Source of the DNA: Triops longicaudatus
Taxonomy: Eukaryota > Arthropoda > Branchiopoda > Notostraca > Triopsidae
Reading direction: 5' to 3'
DNA: 64,000 bases
Assembly (NCBI GenBank): GCA_022885665.1
Contig: JAGQDJ010000059.1
Coordinates: 372,001-436,000 of the forward strand
This document shows, piece after piece, positions 26,374-41,300 of the stretch (position 1 is the stretch's first letter; each line of letters opens with the position of its first letter). Made by a program: the position numbers and the translations under genes. Below the pieces are notes generated by a model, which ran no database searches, was not told the origin of the DNA, and saw only the letters and a list, made by a program, of their open reading frames with translations.

Positions 26374-29300
26374 ATGGCGAATCTCTGGAGTAATAATCCT
26401 CAGAATTCCAATTACTCGCAGCCAAGTTCCGTTGATCATGAAAACGTTCCTTCAGCTGAGGCTGAGCCAGACTTTGGAGCCGCAGAAACACCGCAAGATG
26501 AGTAAGATTTTTCTTATCTTGATAACATATACATTCCGAGTTTTCCCTATTTGACTTAGTAATTGATTAAATTATACTATTGTAATTAAATTAAAACATT
26601 GTAATTCATTGTGTTTGGTTTAGTTCCATAAAATCGTAAACCGATTAAAATAGTTAATCCCGATGTTTCGGCCTTCAGTTGTTTCTTCAGCAGCACTGCT
26701 GTCACAAGCAGCAGTTAGACTGTCTTTAAAGAGCAGCAGAGTTTGGGTAAAAATGAATTTGATTACTTTTAAAGGTATTTTACCGCATTAAACAGCCAAT
26801 TTTAGAATAACTAAATTTCATTTTAAATCTAAGTTACAAGAATACAATGAGTTGAATGCCTAGATTCGACCATTTTCGGGGATTTTACCTTCTTCGACTA
26901 AGATTCACATTCGGCAAGCTTCACGCTACCGACAAGAGCAAATAATACGTATTTTCAAATCTAATACCTGGAATTGACGCTAAAAAAAAATGAGACGTTC
27001 AAAAGTAATTTCAAGGATACAGCTATGATTAGGCGGTTAGATTCCTTGGTGTATGTCGTAATCGCCGCATTCAGTTGACAAATCACAGCTGACATGACTT
27101 TATACTAAATATAACAGTAAACTAACGTATTTTCGAGACCGTCACTAGGAAAATTGTTACCTAAGTCAAGAAATGCATGCAAAAAATGTGGACTGTGACA
27201 TAAAAACGATCAAACGCGAAGCAGTAGAAAAACTTAACAAAACTGACGTGTTAGTGAACAGAAGAACGCAAATCTCACTTGAGCAAACTTGGATCGTAAG
27301 TTGTTAAAAGAAGCACAGTTGATCTGTAGAACGCTACTAATGAGGGTAGACAAAATGGAAAAAGCTTGTGGCACTAACAGACTGCCTCATATCGATTATC
27401 GAAAATTGATAAAAATAGAAAAATTAATCATATCAAAAGTATTGAGAAGACAAAGAAGCATGGCTGGACTTAAACATTGTTTTCTAGTTTGGAAAGCGGA
27501 TTTCAATTAATTTAGTGAACTCAACAGAATTTAATTAGATGAATATAAAGCGTATTAAAAGCCCATTAGCATACAGAAAAATTGGATACTTATTTTCATT
27601 GATTCGTTTGTTTGAGTCAGTCAGTATGCGTTCTGTTTTTTTTATGTTAGAAATAACAGACAATATCATGTAGTAGAGGCGAAAAAGCGTTACTGTTTCT
27701 TGAGTTTCGTACGACCGTGTGAAAAGATTTACTGAAACTCTTATTTTTTCTGTTGAAGGTACCACTTTTCATTAAGGGCGAAATACATAAAAAGTTAGTC
27801 TCTTCATCAAGAATTGTTTAATGTTTTCCTAAAATTTCCCGACAGTAAAGTCATACATAAAAGTTGCCGTACATAGACATTTTGAAACTTCCCACAAAGC
27901 TGTTGGTAAATTTACAGCGATAAAGCAACATTTTTGCAACTTAAATAGACAAAAACAATATTTTTCACAGCCATTCCCGTAGTTAATGAAGGTAAACACT
28001 TTTCTGTTGATCTTTGAAGTCCTCGGAACCATTTTTGACGATTCATAGGACGGAGTTCTAGAGATCGTAGCTCCCGTATGCTGTTGTTGAAACTCGCTTC
28101 AAATCATATTTTTTTTTTGTAAGCATGCTTCGTAAAAGTAGCAGAAGTAATTCAGAATTTTACTGTCGAGAAAATTTTTAAAAATTATCAAAACTATTAA
28201 AATTATTATTTTTTGGACTTGATAGTTTTAAAATTCCTTGCTTATATCTACCATCAGTTATTGTATATAATAAAATTGAGATAGTGTACAAAAAGTATAA
28301 ATATTACATTAAAATTGTTAAAAAACAACTTGTTTTACAAAATTACATTGCAAATAAACATTTTTCTCTTTTATGCCTTATAAAATACCAATTGGTTCAA
28401 GTGATTTTGGAAAGCAATTTTTTTTTCACATTGTGAGGAAAGAATCCATAAAGAAGAATGTTCGAAATCCAACACAGTCTTTAAACGGGCGAATATTTGA
28501 ATTAGTTGCAAAAATTAGGGTCAAAAAGCTAGACGGAAGGAAACATTAATACATGTCAGCGACCGGAAGTCAGTCGGCTGGCAGGACGGCATATATTTCG
28601 CGTCTATAAAAAGCTGCATTAAAGGCAGAAAAGGGACCCGGTTTTGAATATTTTGTGAGTTGTTCGTGTAAACGTACTGAAAACACGTACGTACTGAAAA
28701 AGTTAGGAGACGAATGGATTCTGGCATTGCAAATTTTCGGAGAAGAACGAAAGCTAGAAACATCTTGGCATAAAACTTGGTGAATCTGTTCGGTTCAAGA
28801 TATATGCAGCAAAGGGGGAGGAGCGAGAAGCTTTTAGACATTGTTGTATATCAATTCAACAGTGATTAAAAGTTGATTAAACCAAGGTTGGGTTACCTAA
28901 TTTATTTACCTAACCTAAGCCTAGTTTAACGTAACCTAAGCCTGCTCTACTATAAACTAATTAATGTTAGGATAAGTTAGATCAGTAAGGCTAGGTTAAA
29001 CTAAGCTAAAACTTATATGAGTGAAATTGGGTAAATTATTAGGTCAGATTTAAGTTAGCGTATGCTGCATAACGATATCTAACGCAACCTGTTATTGAGC
29101 TCAACTCAAGTTGAATCTGAGTAAGTTAGGTTAGATAAAATTAAGGTTAGGTTAGTAACGTGAAGTAATAGGCATATAGGGAAGATTAAGTAAGGCTAAG
29201 CAACGTTAGCTAGTTTAGTTTCGCACTGGTAGTTCAGTTAAGTTATACCTACGCTTAGGTTAGGTCCTATAACATAATTTCACCTAAACTATCCTTACTT

Positions 29301-32300
29301 AACTCAAGGCAAACTTACGCAGACTAAACTTATGTTAAATTAAGATAAGTAGGTAAGTTAGGTTGGTTAGGCTAGCTAGCTAAAGTTGGATTAGGTAGGT
29401 AAATTATTTAAAGTCATATTAGACTAAACTTTTCAGTTAGTTTAGATATGTACCGTTAATTAAGTTAGGTTAGACTACGCTAAGATTAGGTCTTGTAGCA
29501 TAACTTTACCTTACTAACCTACCTAATTTAGCTTGACTCGTGTTAGGTTAAGTTAAAGTAGGTTAACTTAATTTAATAAATACTTGCACTTAAATTACTA
29601 AATTACGCTACGGGTTAGGTCAGCTAACTTAACTGTACCTAACCAAACCTAACTTAATCTAACTTTACACGTACAAACCCAATCGATTTTAACCCGAATT
29701 AACATAACACAACGTAATCGTACTTAACCTAACCTAACTTCTCAGTGTAACGTAACCTGGCTTGACTGAACCTAACTCTGTCAACTTAATTTATTCAGCT
29801 AGCTGATTAAGGTTACGCAGACTTGGCGTAGGTTTGATTAAAATTGGTTTAGTTACAACTTTACTACCGAAAAACTTTACTGCCAATTATTCACTACCGA
29901 AAGCGCTTCCAAAAGTAAATTGCGGGTTTATAATGGGAAAAGCGAAAAATTAATAAAAATAATGTGAAAACTAAAAAGTAAGTGAAAAACAGAATCTCCA
30001 TAACCAGTCCGGTTGGTCAGTGTACTAAACATTAACTATGCTACGGTAAGAAGCATAACATACCTTAACCCAACTTAAAAAAAAATACTGGAAAGTGAAG
30101 CTAGTTAATTTTTTGAAAAATTGCGCTAAATATGGCCATCAAAGGTTTAATATTTATGTGGTCTGTTGGTATCGATATTTATTTATTTATTATCGATATT
30201 TATTGATAGCTCCTTTCATTGATGAATTCTTGTACTTAATTATTTTTTTACAGTTGAGTTCCCATTTATACAATGTTTTGGTTCCAGTCTTGAGGATATC
30301 CATTTTTATTTCTGCGTTTTTTTAAGTTTATTTTCTACATTACTTTTAAGTCAAGACATAATCTTTCAAGTTAAATTTCTTTTAAGTTTTAGGTTATGTT
30401 TCGAACGCATAGAAAATCACTTTTAATGAGAATTCGTTTGTTTTCAAGGTCAAATGCATGTGTGAAAAGCACGTGTTGTGTAACCTTTGGAGGTTCATAG
30501 GCCAAGTAACGATAGAGTCGGTCGCTTTTTAGAGTACAGGTCGGTGGCAACGAGGTCTGAGGGATGCCAATCTTCACTGTTGTTAGGATCGTTCCTTGGA
30601 ATGATAATTCGAGCATTGCTGGGCCAGAAAAAGGTCAAAGTGCAAGGTTTTTTGGCACCAAAACGCGCAATACAGTTCGCGTTTATTGATTATCTAAGGT
30701 TTCGCTCCTGCTTGCTCCCACTTTTCCTCCGTTTCTACCTTTAGTTTGCCATCTACCAAAACATTCGAGTCAATGAAGCCCGTGAGAGTGGACTCCATGA
30801 CTTGCTTCCACAACATTTTTTGAAGTTCGATACATTTCGTGAGCACATTGATGTACACTCTTTCATCCTTGACAGTAATTCGTGTTTACAAATGACCTGA
30901 GAATTTTAAGAAGTTCAGTTAATGTCTGGAGCACCGTGATTGACTTCACAGGTGAGAAACGCTTGCAATTCGGAAAGAAACTTTATAAAACGTTGCAGCA
31001 GTTTCAGGCAATTCAGGTACGTTGCTGTAGGAACTTAGAAGAATTTACAGTAAAGCTAACGTAAGGAATTACAGTATTTACAGAGCGGTATTTTTAGAAA
31101 TAATCTTCATAGAGTTTTCGAGAAATCTAAGTTAAGGAAGAACTCAGTGGTGATTTCTAGTTCGTGAGAAATTTTGCGGTATTTGAATGCTCATTCTGCT
31201 TTGAAAACCAATTTCTTTTTATTTTAAAAGAATTGTGGGTAATTGCACAGTTTTTGAATTTCGTAAGTGTTTCAAAAGCAGTTTAACTTTTGTATTACTT
31301 ATTGAAAAAGGTTTTGTAGAAGAGCACTTTATGCAAGATAATATACTGTATTATAAATTATATTAAGAAAATTTTTTGTTAGTACGTTACATGAAGGAAA
31401 TTTTTATTGAAGAGCATTGTTGAAAGTCTGTTAAAAAAATATATAAAAAAATAAATGTAAAGCCCTTTGTCTAGAATAATTGTTTCAGAACGTCTGGAAG
31501 GATTTAATTATATTATGCGTTGATAAATTGAAACTGCATTTGAATTGTACCGAAACAGTTATTACAGTAAAGAGAATTACGAAATAAAAACGAAAGTAAA
31601 TGTTCAGCGAAAGAAAAGAATTCCTTGCAAGCACAATTGTTTCGTATTGTGACGTCACAAGTCTGTTGGAACTAGGAGCGACACAGACAAGTTTTTACGG
31701 TTCCAGAACCGAATAGTTTATAAGTTGTGGGTTATTACCATATGTTTCTCAACGTGTTTGGGTTCGTTCTACGTGCCAACGTACTTGTTTGGGTGATTTA
31801 AGGCACCGAAGTGTATTTGAAAACAACAATTGAATTGCACACTGGATAAAGTGATTTTGTAGCCAAATATATTGACGCAAGTGCATTGCCAGCGTATCCA
31901 AGTACGAGAATCATCGAATCTTGGCGTTAGAGATGAAAAAACGATGGTTGTCATGGTGTGTGACCTTTTTTATTGTTGCTTGTGATGCTTTTTATGTCAC
32001 TGTGACGACCAACATTTTCTAGAAACATTTTTTTTTCATTTATTTGTCCGTTTTTTAATTATTTTTTTCAGGTTTGTGTAGAATTCGTGCTTTAACCTGA
32101 AAGAGTTTGAAAAGTATGTGAGAAATGAAGTAGACGGGGCTAACACGTGTGGGAGTGGAATTTCTATATGGAAAAGCGTTTATTTTGGGAATATCTAAAA
32201 TTGTAACCTTTTGCTGGTGTCTTTTCTTAGGCAATCCATCGGGCATTCCAGACATTCTTTGTCCATCTCGGCTTCGATGAGCCCGGCAGTTGGTTTCCTT

Positions 32301-35300
32301 TCGCAAAATCGCCTCCCGGAGGGTAATTTACCTTCATTCTCTATCACTTTCTTAACATTGTAGTTTTTTTTTTTTGTTTTCAAATTATTTTCGATTTTTA
32401 AGATCTTGTCCATTTTTTTAATAAAAATTACTAATTCTTTTCGAAAATTCATTTTTTTCTTAACTTTTTTAAGTTTGAAAGTCAAGTCGAATTTTAACGT
32501 TTCGAGTTTTTTTTTTTCGTGTCATTCATAAGATGATTTGCCTGTTCGTTGTATTAATCATCTAAAACATGATTTTTGCGCTTACTACACAGTTCTAAGC
32601 GGACTTCCAAACTTTTTACTTCTTATATGTTCGTTAATTTTTTTATATTTTGGCCACTTTTGACATTGTTAAAATTAATGTTTCAAGAAAATGGTACATT
32701 TGTATCGGTTTTCAATATGTGTTTATTAACGGTTAGGTTTTCAGCGCAAACAGAAAATAATCGGAATTTTGGTTTCAGGCAATAGTCCTGTAGCATCCAA
32801 TACAGCACCATCTCCATCCTCGTCGACGCCTCCGTATCAGCTAACCCCGCCCACTTCTTCGCAATCTCAAGCCAGCATTTCGCAAATTGAACAGCCGCTA
32901 CAGCAGCGTCATTCCACGCCGGTAGCGGAAAACGATGCTATTAACACATCTGAACAGTTCCAGCATGGTAAAATGTTATTTGATTTTCAAAGTGAAGTAC
33001 TATGTATAGTACATCAGTTATTTTTTGTGGTCTGTGACATGTTTCAGGTGTCCAAAATTTAAAAAAAAAAATCAGTTTTAAATACCGTCAAGGAATAAAA
33101 AACTTAAAAACTTAAAAATGAATTTAAGGAGGTTTTAAGTAATCTAAGGTTTTTAATAACGAGCATCCTTTTAGTTTTTATTTTTTTTTTAATATAAGAT
33201 GTTTTATTAAAAAACTTAATATAACTCAAAGTTTACCTAATCTAATGTAGCCTAATTGACTGTGCATTATTGACCATTTTCTGAAGCTTTTTTTATCGTT
33301 GTACATTGTATATGAATGCAAGCAAATGTAAACGTAGCTTAACCTAGTCTAACCGAACGTACCCTACTTTATATACAAACTTGAGTGTGCAGTCTCGACA
33401 TTTTCTGGTTTTAAACTATTTTAAGTGTTTTTCTGACGCATTGAAACTGAAAGTAACTTAATCTTACAAAGAAAACCATACCATAACTAATATTTTAAGT
33501 GATAAAGGCACTTTTACATTGTAAACTGTTTCTTTTTTCAAGCTCTTTAATTAAATATTTGAACCAGTTGCGATATGGATCGTCTTTTAAAACTAACCAA
33601 CAAACCTAACCTGACCTAACCTAAGTTACTTTAACTAGCTTCGCCTAACCTCTCGTAACGTATTATAAGTTTACGTCAATAACTTAACCTAATCAAGCTT
33701 TACCCAACATAAGCTGACCTTATTAATTTATATAACCTGACCAAATTTACGCTGTCTTACGATTTACTGACTGTCACGTTTCTAGCTTTATCCGTTTTAC
33801 GTAGGAGTTTAAAGTAGCTATATTGAGCTAGCCTAACTTAACCTTACTCAATTTTGCTTAAACAAGCCTTACTGAACCTAACTTAGCCTAAACCTACATA
33901 AACTTTTCGCAACCTAACTTAACCTAACCTAGTTTAACGTATCCTAACTTAATCTAACTAGGTTAGCTAAATTTGACGACGAATTTCCCTAGTTTACACA
34001 CCTACATCCGGCCCTGGCTTAGTTTTTATGTTTTTACCGTGTGCTGGAAAAGATTTTGAAGTAAAGAAAACTAAACCTAACGTGACTTTCATTACCCTAA
34101 CCTAACTCAACCTAGTCTGGTTTAACTTAGCCCATCTTAAGGCAATTAACTCAACCCTGTTTTACACATAAGTACATGCACATTTTCTATTTTTCATTTT
34201 TTTCGTTGTATTTACGTTTTAAATGTGAAAGTACGTAAACCTAACCTAACTTAACCTATAAATAACCTAGTTTAGACTAATTCAAACCCTGCATATACCA
34301 AAAAACTGTTCAGAACTACAACACAAACGCATCCAAGTTATATGATAATTTTGTGACGTGTCATTAGTAAACACATTGCATAATTAAGTGGTGCATTTTA
34401 GTGTCAATTATTCATTAACTTTTAAGTTGAAGGATCATGTGAAAGATTTTCTTGTGTGAAGGATTTTTAAATAAAGTAAATGAGATCTCAAAAGGTTTTA
34501 ATAGGATTTTCCCCCTTTTTAATATATAGGATTATCCGTGTCGGTCACCGAGTCGGATTTGGGTGTCAAGAATGAGGGTTTGTCACCCCCGGGGCGAATT
34601 GGCACTGCGGCTTCCTATCCTTGTTTAACCTCGGCTGCGATCACCGTCCCCTCAATTGGCAGTAATGTGAACAAATCGTGGAGTGGAAATATTCGATCCT
34701 CACCCATTTTGGGCAGCGAATCTGGACACAGTCCTCAGTCCAATGCTTCATCAAATCTCAGGTAAATTCGATAGTTATGCTATAAAAAGAAACTCATGAA
34801 AAGTACTATAAGCTCATCCATAATTGACTGTTGGATCTATCAATCATTATAATCGAAGCAAACGAATAATAAACGTCAGATACCAGGAAATAACGTTTAT
34901 AAAATAAGTAAACAAACATTCTTTGAAATTAAGTAGACAGAAAGAAAAAAAGCTTATAAACCTCGAAACTTAAAAACGTGAAGAGTTAAGATAGAAACGT
35001 AAGTTAGTGCCAGTAGAAAGAGGAGAAAACTTACAACATAACTATGTGTGTTAAAACTGTTATTGTTATGATTATTGATGAAAGTTTGATCGCTGTAATA
35101 AGAATTAAAAGCAAATAAAAGTTGGTGGTCATTTCGTTGCTATAAAGTTACTTCAAGGAGCTCAGCGCGTAAAAATTAAAAAGCGACATAAGTTACTTTT
35201 AAAGCAAAGAACTATATAATATAGTGGCTTTAATCTTGACAACTTCGCAAAGAGTAGGGAAAAACCTTATTAAAGAATGTAATGTAAGCTTGAAAGCGAA

Positions 35301-38300
35301 AAAGTTTCTAATATATGCGTTTTTTCTCATTTCCAGTAGTCGATCCCGTAGTCACACCCCAGATTTGCACGGCCATGTGGTGTTAACGGTCCAAAACTCC
35401 GGAAATGGGTCGCACACACCGAGTCCGACCGAATCTCACGATCTGGTCGCTAGTAGTGAGCGTTTTGCTTCAGAAGGGTTGTCAGTTTCACCGGAATTCG
35501 TTGATTGTCAGTCAGAACTCAATCCAGTAAAAATTTTCTTATTTTGTTTCGCAATCTACAATTGACCTATTATTTTTGTTATTTGATTTTTTTTTGTGTG
35601 TAGTTGCAGTTCGAATTTTCGTAGATTTTTTTTTTATTTTCACAGATTATATGATGTCTTTCTTTGATTTAATATATACATTTTTGGGTCAGTTGAACTC
35701 ATGTTGATGTCATGGAAACTTTCATTAATTTTGTGGAAATGTTATTGATTTTATTTAAGCTCCTGTCGATGTCATTATTTTTGTTTTATTGAAGTTTTTG
35801 CTGATGCCGTCGAAATTTTTCTTTTAGAAATTGAAGATTGATCTGGTGAAGATTTTTGTTGGTCCATCAAAGATTTTAGTGATCTTTGATATTTTTTTAA
35901 AAAATCGCCCTTTTTTAGACTTTGTTGAAATTTTTGTCGATTTTGTTGGATATTTTATTGAGCTGCGTCTTCAAATTGAACCTTGTTTGTAAAATTATGT
36001 TATTTTATTCTTATTCAATGAATTTGGTCATCGCTAAGTGGTATTTTCAACAAGTGTTCTAGAATACCAACCTGACTTTTACATTGAACCATGTTGTCTG
36101 AATTTATTGGACTTTGGTAATTAAATTTTGTTTATTCCAGGATAATTTGAGTCGATCTTCTGAATCGGGCAAGTCCAATGAACTCCAAACGGGTCGAGAC
36201 TCGAGTTCGGGCAAGGAAAAAGAGAAAGAACAGAAAGAATCTCGTGGTAGTTCGGACAAAGAGCGCACCAAACGGAAATCCACATGGTATAACGCCCTGA
36301 ACCCGACCTACAAGTCTCGAATGGAAGATTTTAAGCGCATTTTTAAAGACTTGCCCGCTGATGAACGTCTTATCGTTGGTAATGATTTTTTTTTTTGTAA
36401 AAAAATAAAACTGAAAGAAACCCTTTTTGAAATACTTTTTCTTTTTTTATTTATTTGTTTATTCGTTTTTAATGCGTTTTTTGTAACTTGCTCATTTATT
36501 CTGATTGATTTTCTGTCGATTTATTGTTATTTATTTATTTTGGTTGAGTATTTAGACTGGTCGAATTCCGATAGATTTATTCATTTTATTATTGGTTTAT
36601 TTTAGAAAGGATTCGGTTTTAGACTTGTGAAGAAACTCGTACTTACATAATATTGGTTTTTCAGATTATTCCTGTGCGCTGCAGCGAGATATCCTCCTTC
36701 AAGGACGGATTTATGTGACGCAGAACTTTATTTGTTTTTATGCCAACATCTTTCGCTGGGAAACCATAGTGAGTTATTCAAAATGCGGTCTTCCTTATTG
36801 CCATCTTCTGTTTCAGCGATATTCCGAATTGATTAAGCGAAAGTGAAGTTTCAGTGCAGGAAACGAAACACTTGTAGCTTTAAAGGCAGCAAGTGTTGGG
36901 AGCTCAGAGAGCGCGAACGAGATTCGGTTAATTAAGTAACTTTTCGTGTGCTTTTTTTACAGGTCCAGTTAAGGTGGAAAGACGTCACTTCGCTAACGAA
37001 AGAGAAAACGGCGCTAGTAATTCCGAATGCTATACAGTTAACGGTGGAAAACGATAAGTATTTCTTCACTTCGTTCGGCGCAAGAGACAAAACCTACGTT
37101 GTGTTATTCCGCACATGGCAGAAAGCTTTATTAGATAAGGTAAACATTAGTTAACGTATATTTGTATTTTTACATTTTTCTGGCACGTTTCTGAGCTGAG
37201 ATGGCGAAAATTATGATTCCAAGGTGTTGTACACTCTTAAAAAATAAGTGTAGAATTTAAGATGGTCTTTTCGTTGATATGTGAAATTATTTTGTAGAAT
37301 CGAAGTTAGGTGTTTCAATCTTAAATCCTGTATGTTCAAAAATGCGTACATCTTAAAAAATGTCTTTCCGAAAAGTTTTGTGATCATTAGAAAACTCGGA
37401 AAGCATTTTCATTTAACTTTTTTAATCGTTTATGAAATTTTCGTGAAAGTGAGCTTGTAGTGGTTAAAAGCTTCATTAATATTTTCCTAATTCTCAAATT
37501 TTAAGCAAAGTTTCCGGAAATTTAGACTTGTTACAAGTTGTTATTAATTTGGTAATTGGTAGAAACATATTTTCTTTCGTATTGTGAATATTTATTTTTA
37601 TTTTCCCAAAGTTCCTTTGAAATTAGTTACATTTTGTTTATTTTCCCTGAATTCTTAAAATTTAAACCTGAATTGGTGAAATCTCAGTTAAGTGAAACTA
37701 ACTTGTTCCGAGTTAAGTTCATACCTTTGTGAAATTTTTCGCCAGTTGAATTTTTTTTTATATTTTTTTACTCGATGTACTTTTTAGTAAAATATAATGA
37801 TAATGAAATCGACCACAGAATTTCGTCTTGAGCTATGAATATTTTAAGATTTTTCTTTTTCTAGCGAAGAAAGTCCTTCAGTGTGAAAAAAAAATTAAAA
37901 TTAGTCTACCGCAGCCGACATTTTGTTATAAAATGGTTCTATCTAATGAGATTCTATTGTATAAGGGTTATCCTTTAGTAGTTTAAACCTAGGAATGCAG
38001 TTGTAATTATTTTCATAAAGAATAAGTTAGAACCGATCGGCTTGTAGCCTTGAATCACTCTTTTTATCAGTGATTATCTCTTCAGCATGTCAAACGGTCT
38101 GCATTCCTTATCGCAGCTTTAACGTCATGGATCTAGCGATAAAATCCTCACTTTGAAAAAAGTAGCTTCCTTCATCGGTTTCTATTTTCTCACGCTATAA
38201 ACTCTTGTAGTGCACTCTTCTCCCTTCGCAGTTATCCTTTACCTGTTGCGTTGCGTATGTTTCTACATTACATTACGTACAGCGCGTTTCCTTTTGTGTT

Positions 38301-41300
38301 GTACTTACGACGTGTTTATTGCGGTAAACGCGGGCGGTCGCGTGGTCTTTTTGTAATAACGATTTTCCTGTCACGTTGATAGCCGCTGACGAACGCCGAA
38401 CTTCTTCAGTTTGTACAGTCAGTCTACGGGGTCGAATTGGGCTTCTCGTCAGGTGACGATGACGAACTTCTGAATTCTCTGGCTAATTCTGCCACCAATA
38501 ATACCACCGACAACGGCAGGCGAAAAAGTGACGTCACCGATTCCCCGCCACTCGTTTACAAGCTATCGACGAACGTAAGTCCAGTTTTCTTTCTTTCTTC
38601 CATCTTTTGTTTATTTTTTATTCGTATATTTCTTTGTTACCTTTCGTGTTTCTTTGTCTCATTTTCTTGCTGTCTTAAAAGGCAAAGAAAGAATTGTCTC
38701 TTCCTTCGTTTAGTTTTTAAAAACGAGTCACGTTTAAATTCCGACCAGTTTTCGTCGTCCATTTTCAGTCTTAGTGGCTGGAAAATTACGTTCCTATTGC
38801 ATTGACATTTTGACCTCCCAGTAATTTCGGTGACAAATCGCTCTGTGTTACAAGGTTATTTTTTTAAGTGAATTGAAATTAATTGAATTCCTAAATTTTC
38901 TGCTAAATTTAGTTAAAAAAGTTTTCAGTTTTGGTCACTTGTCTGTCTTAGAGGTGGGAAATTGCGTTGGAGTTGCATTGAAATTAAAAAAAAATTTGGT
39001 AACTTTAGCAAAACTAATTGTCTGCTATCAGATTGTCTTCAAATTGAATTAAAATAAATTGAAGACCTAAATTTTCTGTCAATTTTACGCGGAAAATGTA
39101 AACGTAGTCCATTTACCCTCCTTAGCAGATAAAATATATTTGTTTTATTCTTGTGATTCTTGTCAGAAAGATAAACTATTCTGTTTTGTGGCACGGCAGC
39201 AAACAAATTTAACTGTTTTTTATGTATATGCCAATGTTCTGTTAATAAATTTATGACAAGACTCAGTTGTGTCACGTCAGTTTCGGGCCGCATTTTAATT
39301 ATCCGCATTATGTCTCATTTTCCGTAAAGAATTTGAATTATACTCGTTTACATGGAACCTTTTTTCTTTTTTAATAGTGGTTGCGATTTTTTCGGTTTTC
39401 TATCAAATTTAACTTACGATACTAATTTATTTTTAATTAGTGTTAGAGTTTGACGAATTTTAAGGAGAACTGTACTTGTGCTCTATTTTACTCGTTTTGA
39501 CGAAATTTTAGAATTTTCTATAATATTTTAAAACGGCATTGGAAATCGAACGCTTTAAACGCGTTCTGTCTGGTTTTCAAGTTTAGTTTGTGTCGCATTC
39601 TCAAAAATGAAGCTCCGCCTCCTGCCCTCAGGGCACCCGCCTACCCCACGCCACCTTGTGACGTCATCTCGTACCCAAAAATGGCCCATTCCAGTGCATG
39701 CGTCCTTTTTCCTGGCTATCGTAGGTTCGTAGTAAAGCGAGTTGTGGTTAGTTGTGAGTCGTGAGCTCGACTCTTTGGAATAGTTCGTTAAATTCGCTGG
39801 AAATTTTTTTTCCGCGCAAGGAGATTACATTTTCAATCATTTCTCGCCCAAAACTGTTTAACCCCCTCAAAAAAAAAGTGTTTCTCGAGTTCGAATCTCA
39901 TTTTAGATCCCTTTGACCACTTTTACCCATTTTCGCGCCGTTGACGCGCGGAATTCAAAGTTTCGACGGAATTTCACGCTGTAGGTGTGGAAATAGGTTT
40001 GGCGGTCCCTGGAGATAAAGCTGGATCTCTTCTTCCTGAATTAGAGCTAGGGAAAACTTTATCCCTGGTGGTTGAAAATAGCTAATCTCTACGACCTCGC
40101 CAAAGTAGAAGAAGAGATGTGAAGTGAAAAGAAAAAGTCATATTATTCGACATCCTTCCTCCAGGGAAGGTCTCAACCACAACAAACCAAAAAAAAGAAG
40201 AAGAATAATTTCGACAAAACTAGTTTGGAGAGTTCCAATTTGTAGAAAAATTCTCCATTGGATCGGAAGAGAGAAGGTTGTTGAGTGCACGTGTACTAGC
40301 GCTCTGGAGAAAAAAAAAAGTGGACGCAAAACAGTTGGTGTGTATTAAGGACTTGTTATTGAACTGAGAGCGTTGAAAAAGGGGGAGGAGCGAGGGATCA
40401 GGCGTGGAGGACGGAAGAACGCGGAAAAATGACGCTGGACGAGGTGGTGGATTCGTTTTCGTCTTTTAAAGATTTTGGCGAAAACGTGTACGCCGAAGAG
40501 GAATGGGAAGTGGAGGGACGCGAAATGTTTCCAATGGAGGAGGAGGAAGAGGAGGAGGAGGAGGAGGAGGGGGTGGTGGTTGTGGTGACGGAGCAGCGGG
40601 AGGTGAGCGGAGGCTTCGTAAGTGGGAGTGATTGCAATAATCAGGGGATTAGCGAAGAAAAGGTGGCGGAAGAACAAGGATTAACCTTGGCCGATGTGTT
40701 GTATTTAGTCTGTTTCGAAGGAGAAGGACTTTTTCTAGATGCTATATGAGACCTTTGTCAAAATGCCACCACAGTTTTGCGTATAATTTGGCATATTGTT
40801 AAGTGTCACGCGGTTTTATCTTGTGTAATGCGACTTTGGTAGGATTTATGCAAATATGTCTAATTTAAACAAGCCTTAAGTTTCATAGGCGCTTTTGGCG
40901 AAATTCCCTTAAGTCCCTAGTGTAAACCAGGTTTCACAGTAGCTTTGTGCTAGTTATATTTCGTTCAAAAACGGTAAAGTGGACGTGTTAAAGTAGGGAA
41001 AATTGTGTAAAGCTGCCATTAAGATACTAGTGTGAACAGGCTTTAGTTTTACATTCGCGGTTTCGGTTTGCCCTTAAAACGCTTGTGCGAAGCGGCCTTA
41101 AGGTGGCTGGTGGGTCATAATGCCGTGCATAACTTTGAATTGTGTGAACAAAGCGCCTTTAAACAATGAAAAGGGACACGTTTAGTGATCGATTCAAGAG
41201 CTCATTTAAACGGGCCGTGCATTGGCACTTATATGAAGAATGGCCTTTAAATTGCTTGTGTGAATAAGCTTTAGAAGGGGTGGTTTCGGCTTTGCATGCG

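Noticed and set aside
38437..38805. 122-codon ORF extending past exon 9 of Aster
   Set aside because: The protein-like part ends at the donor AAC|GTAAGT (38574); the rest is intron.
39888..39900. tRNA B-box-like GAGTTCGAATCTC
   Set aside because: No matching A box or cloverleaf could be laid around it by eye; likely chance within a leader.
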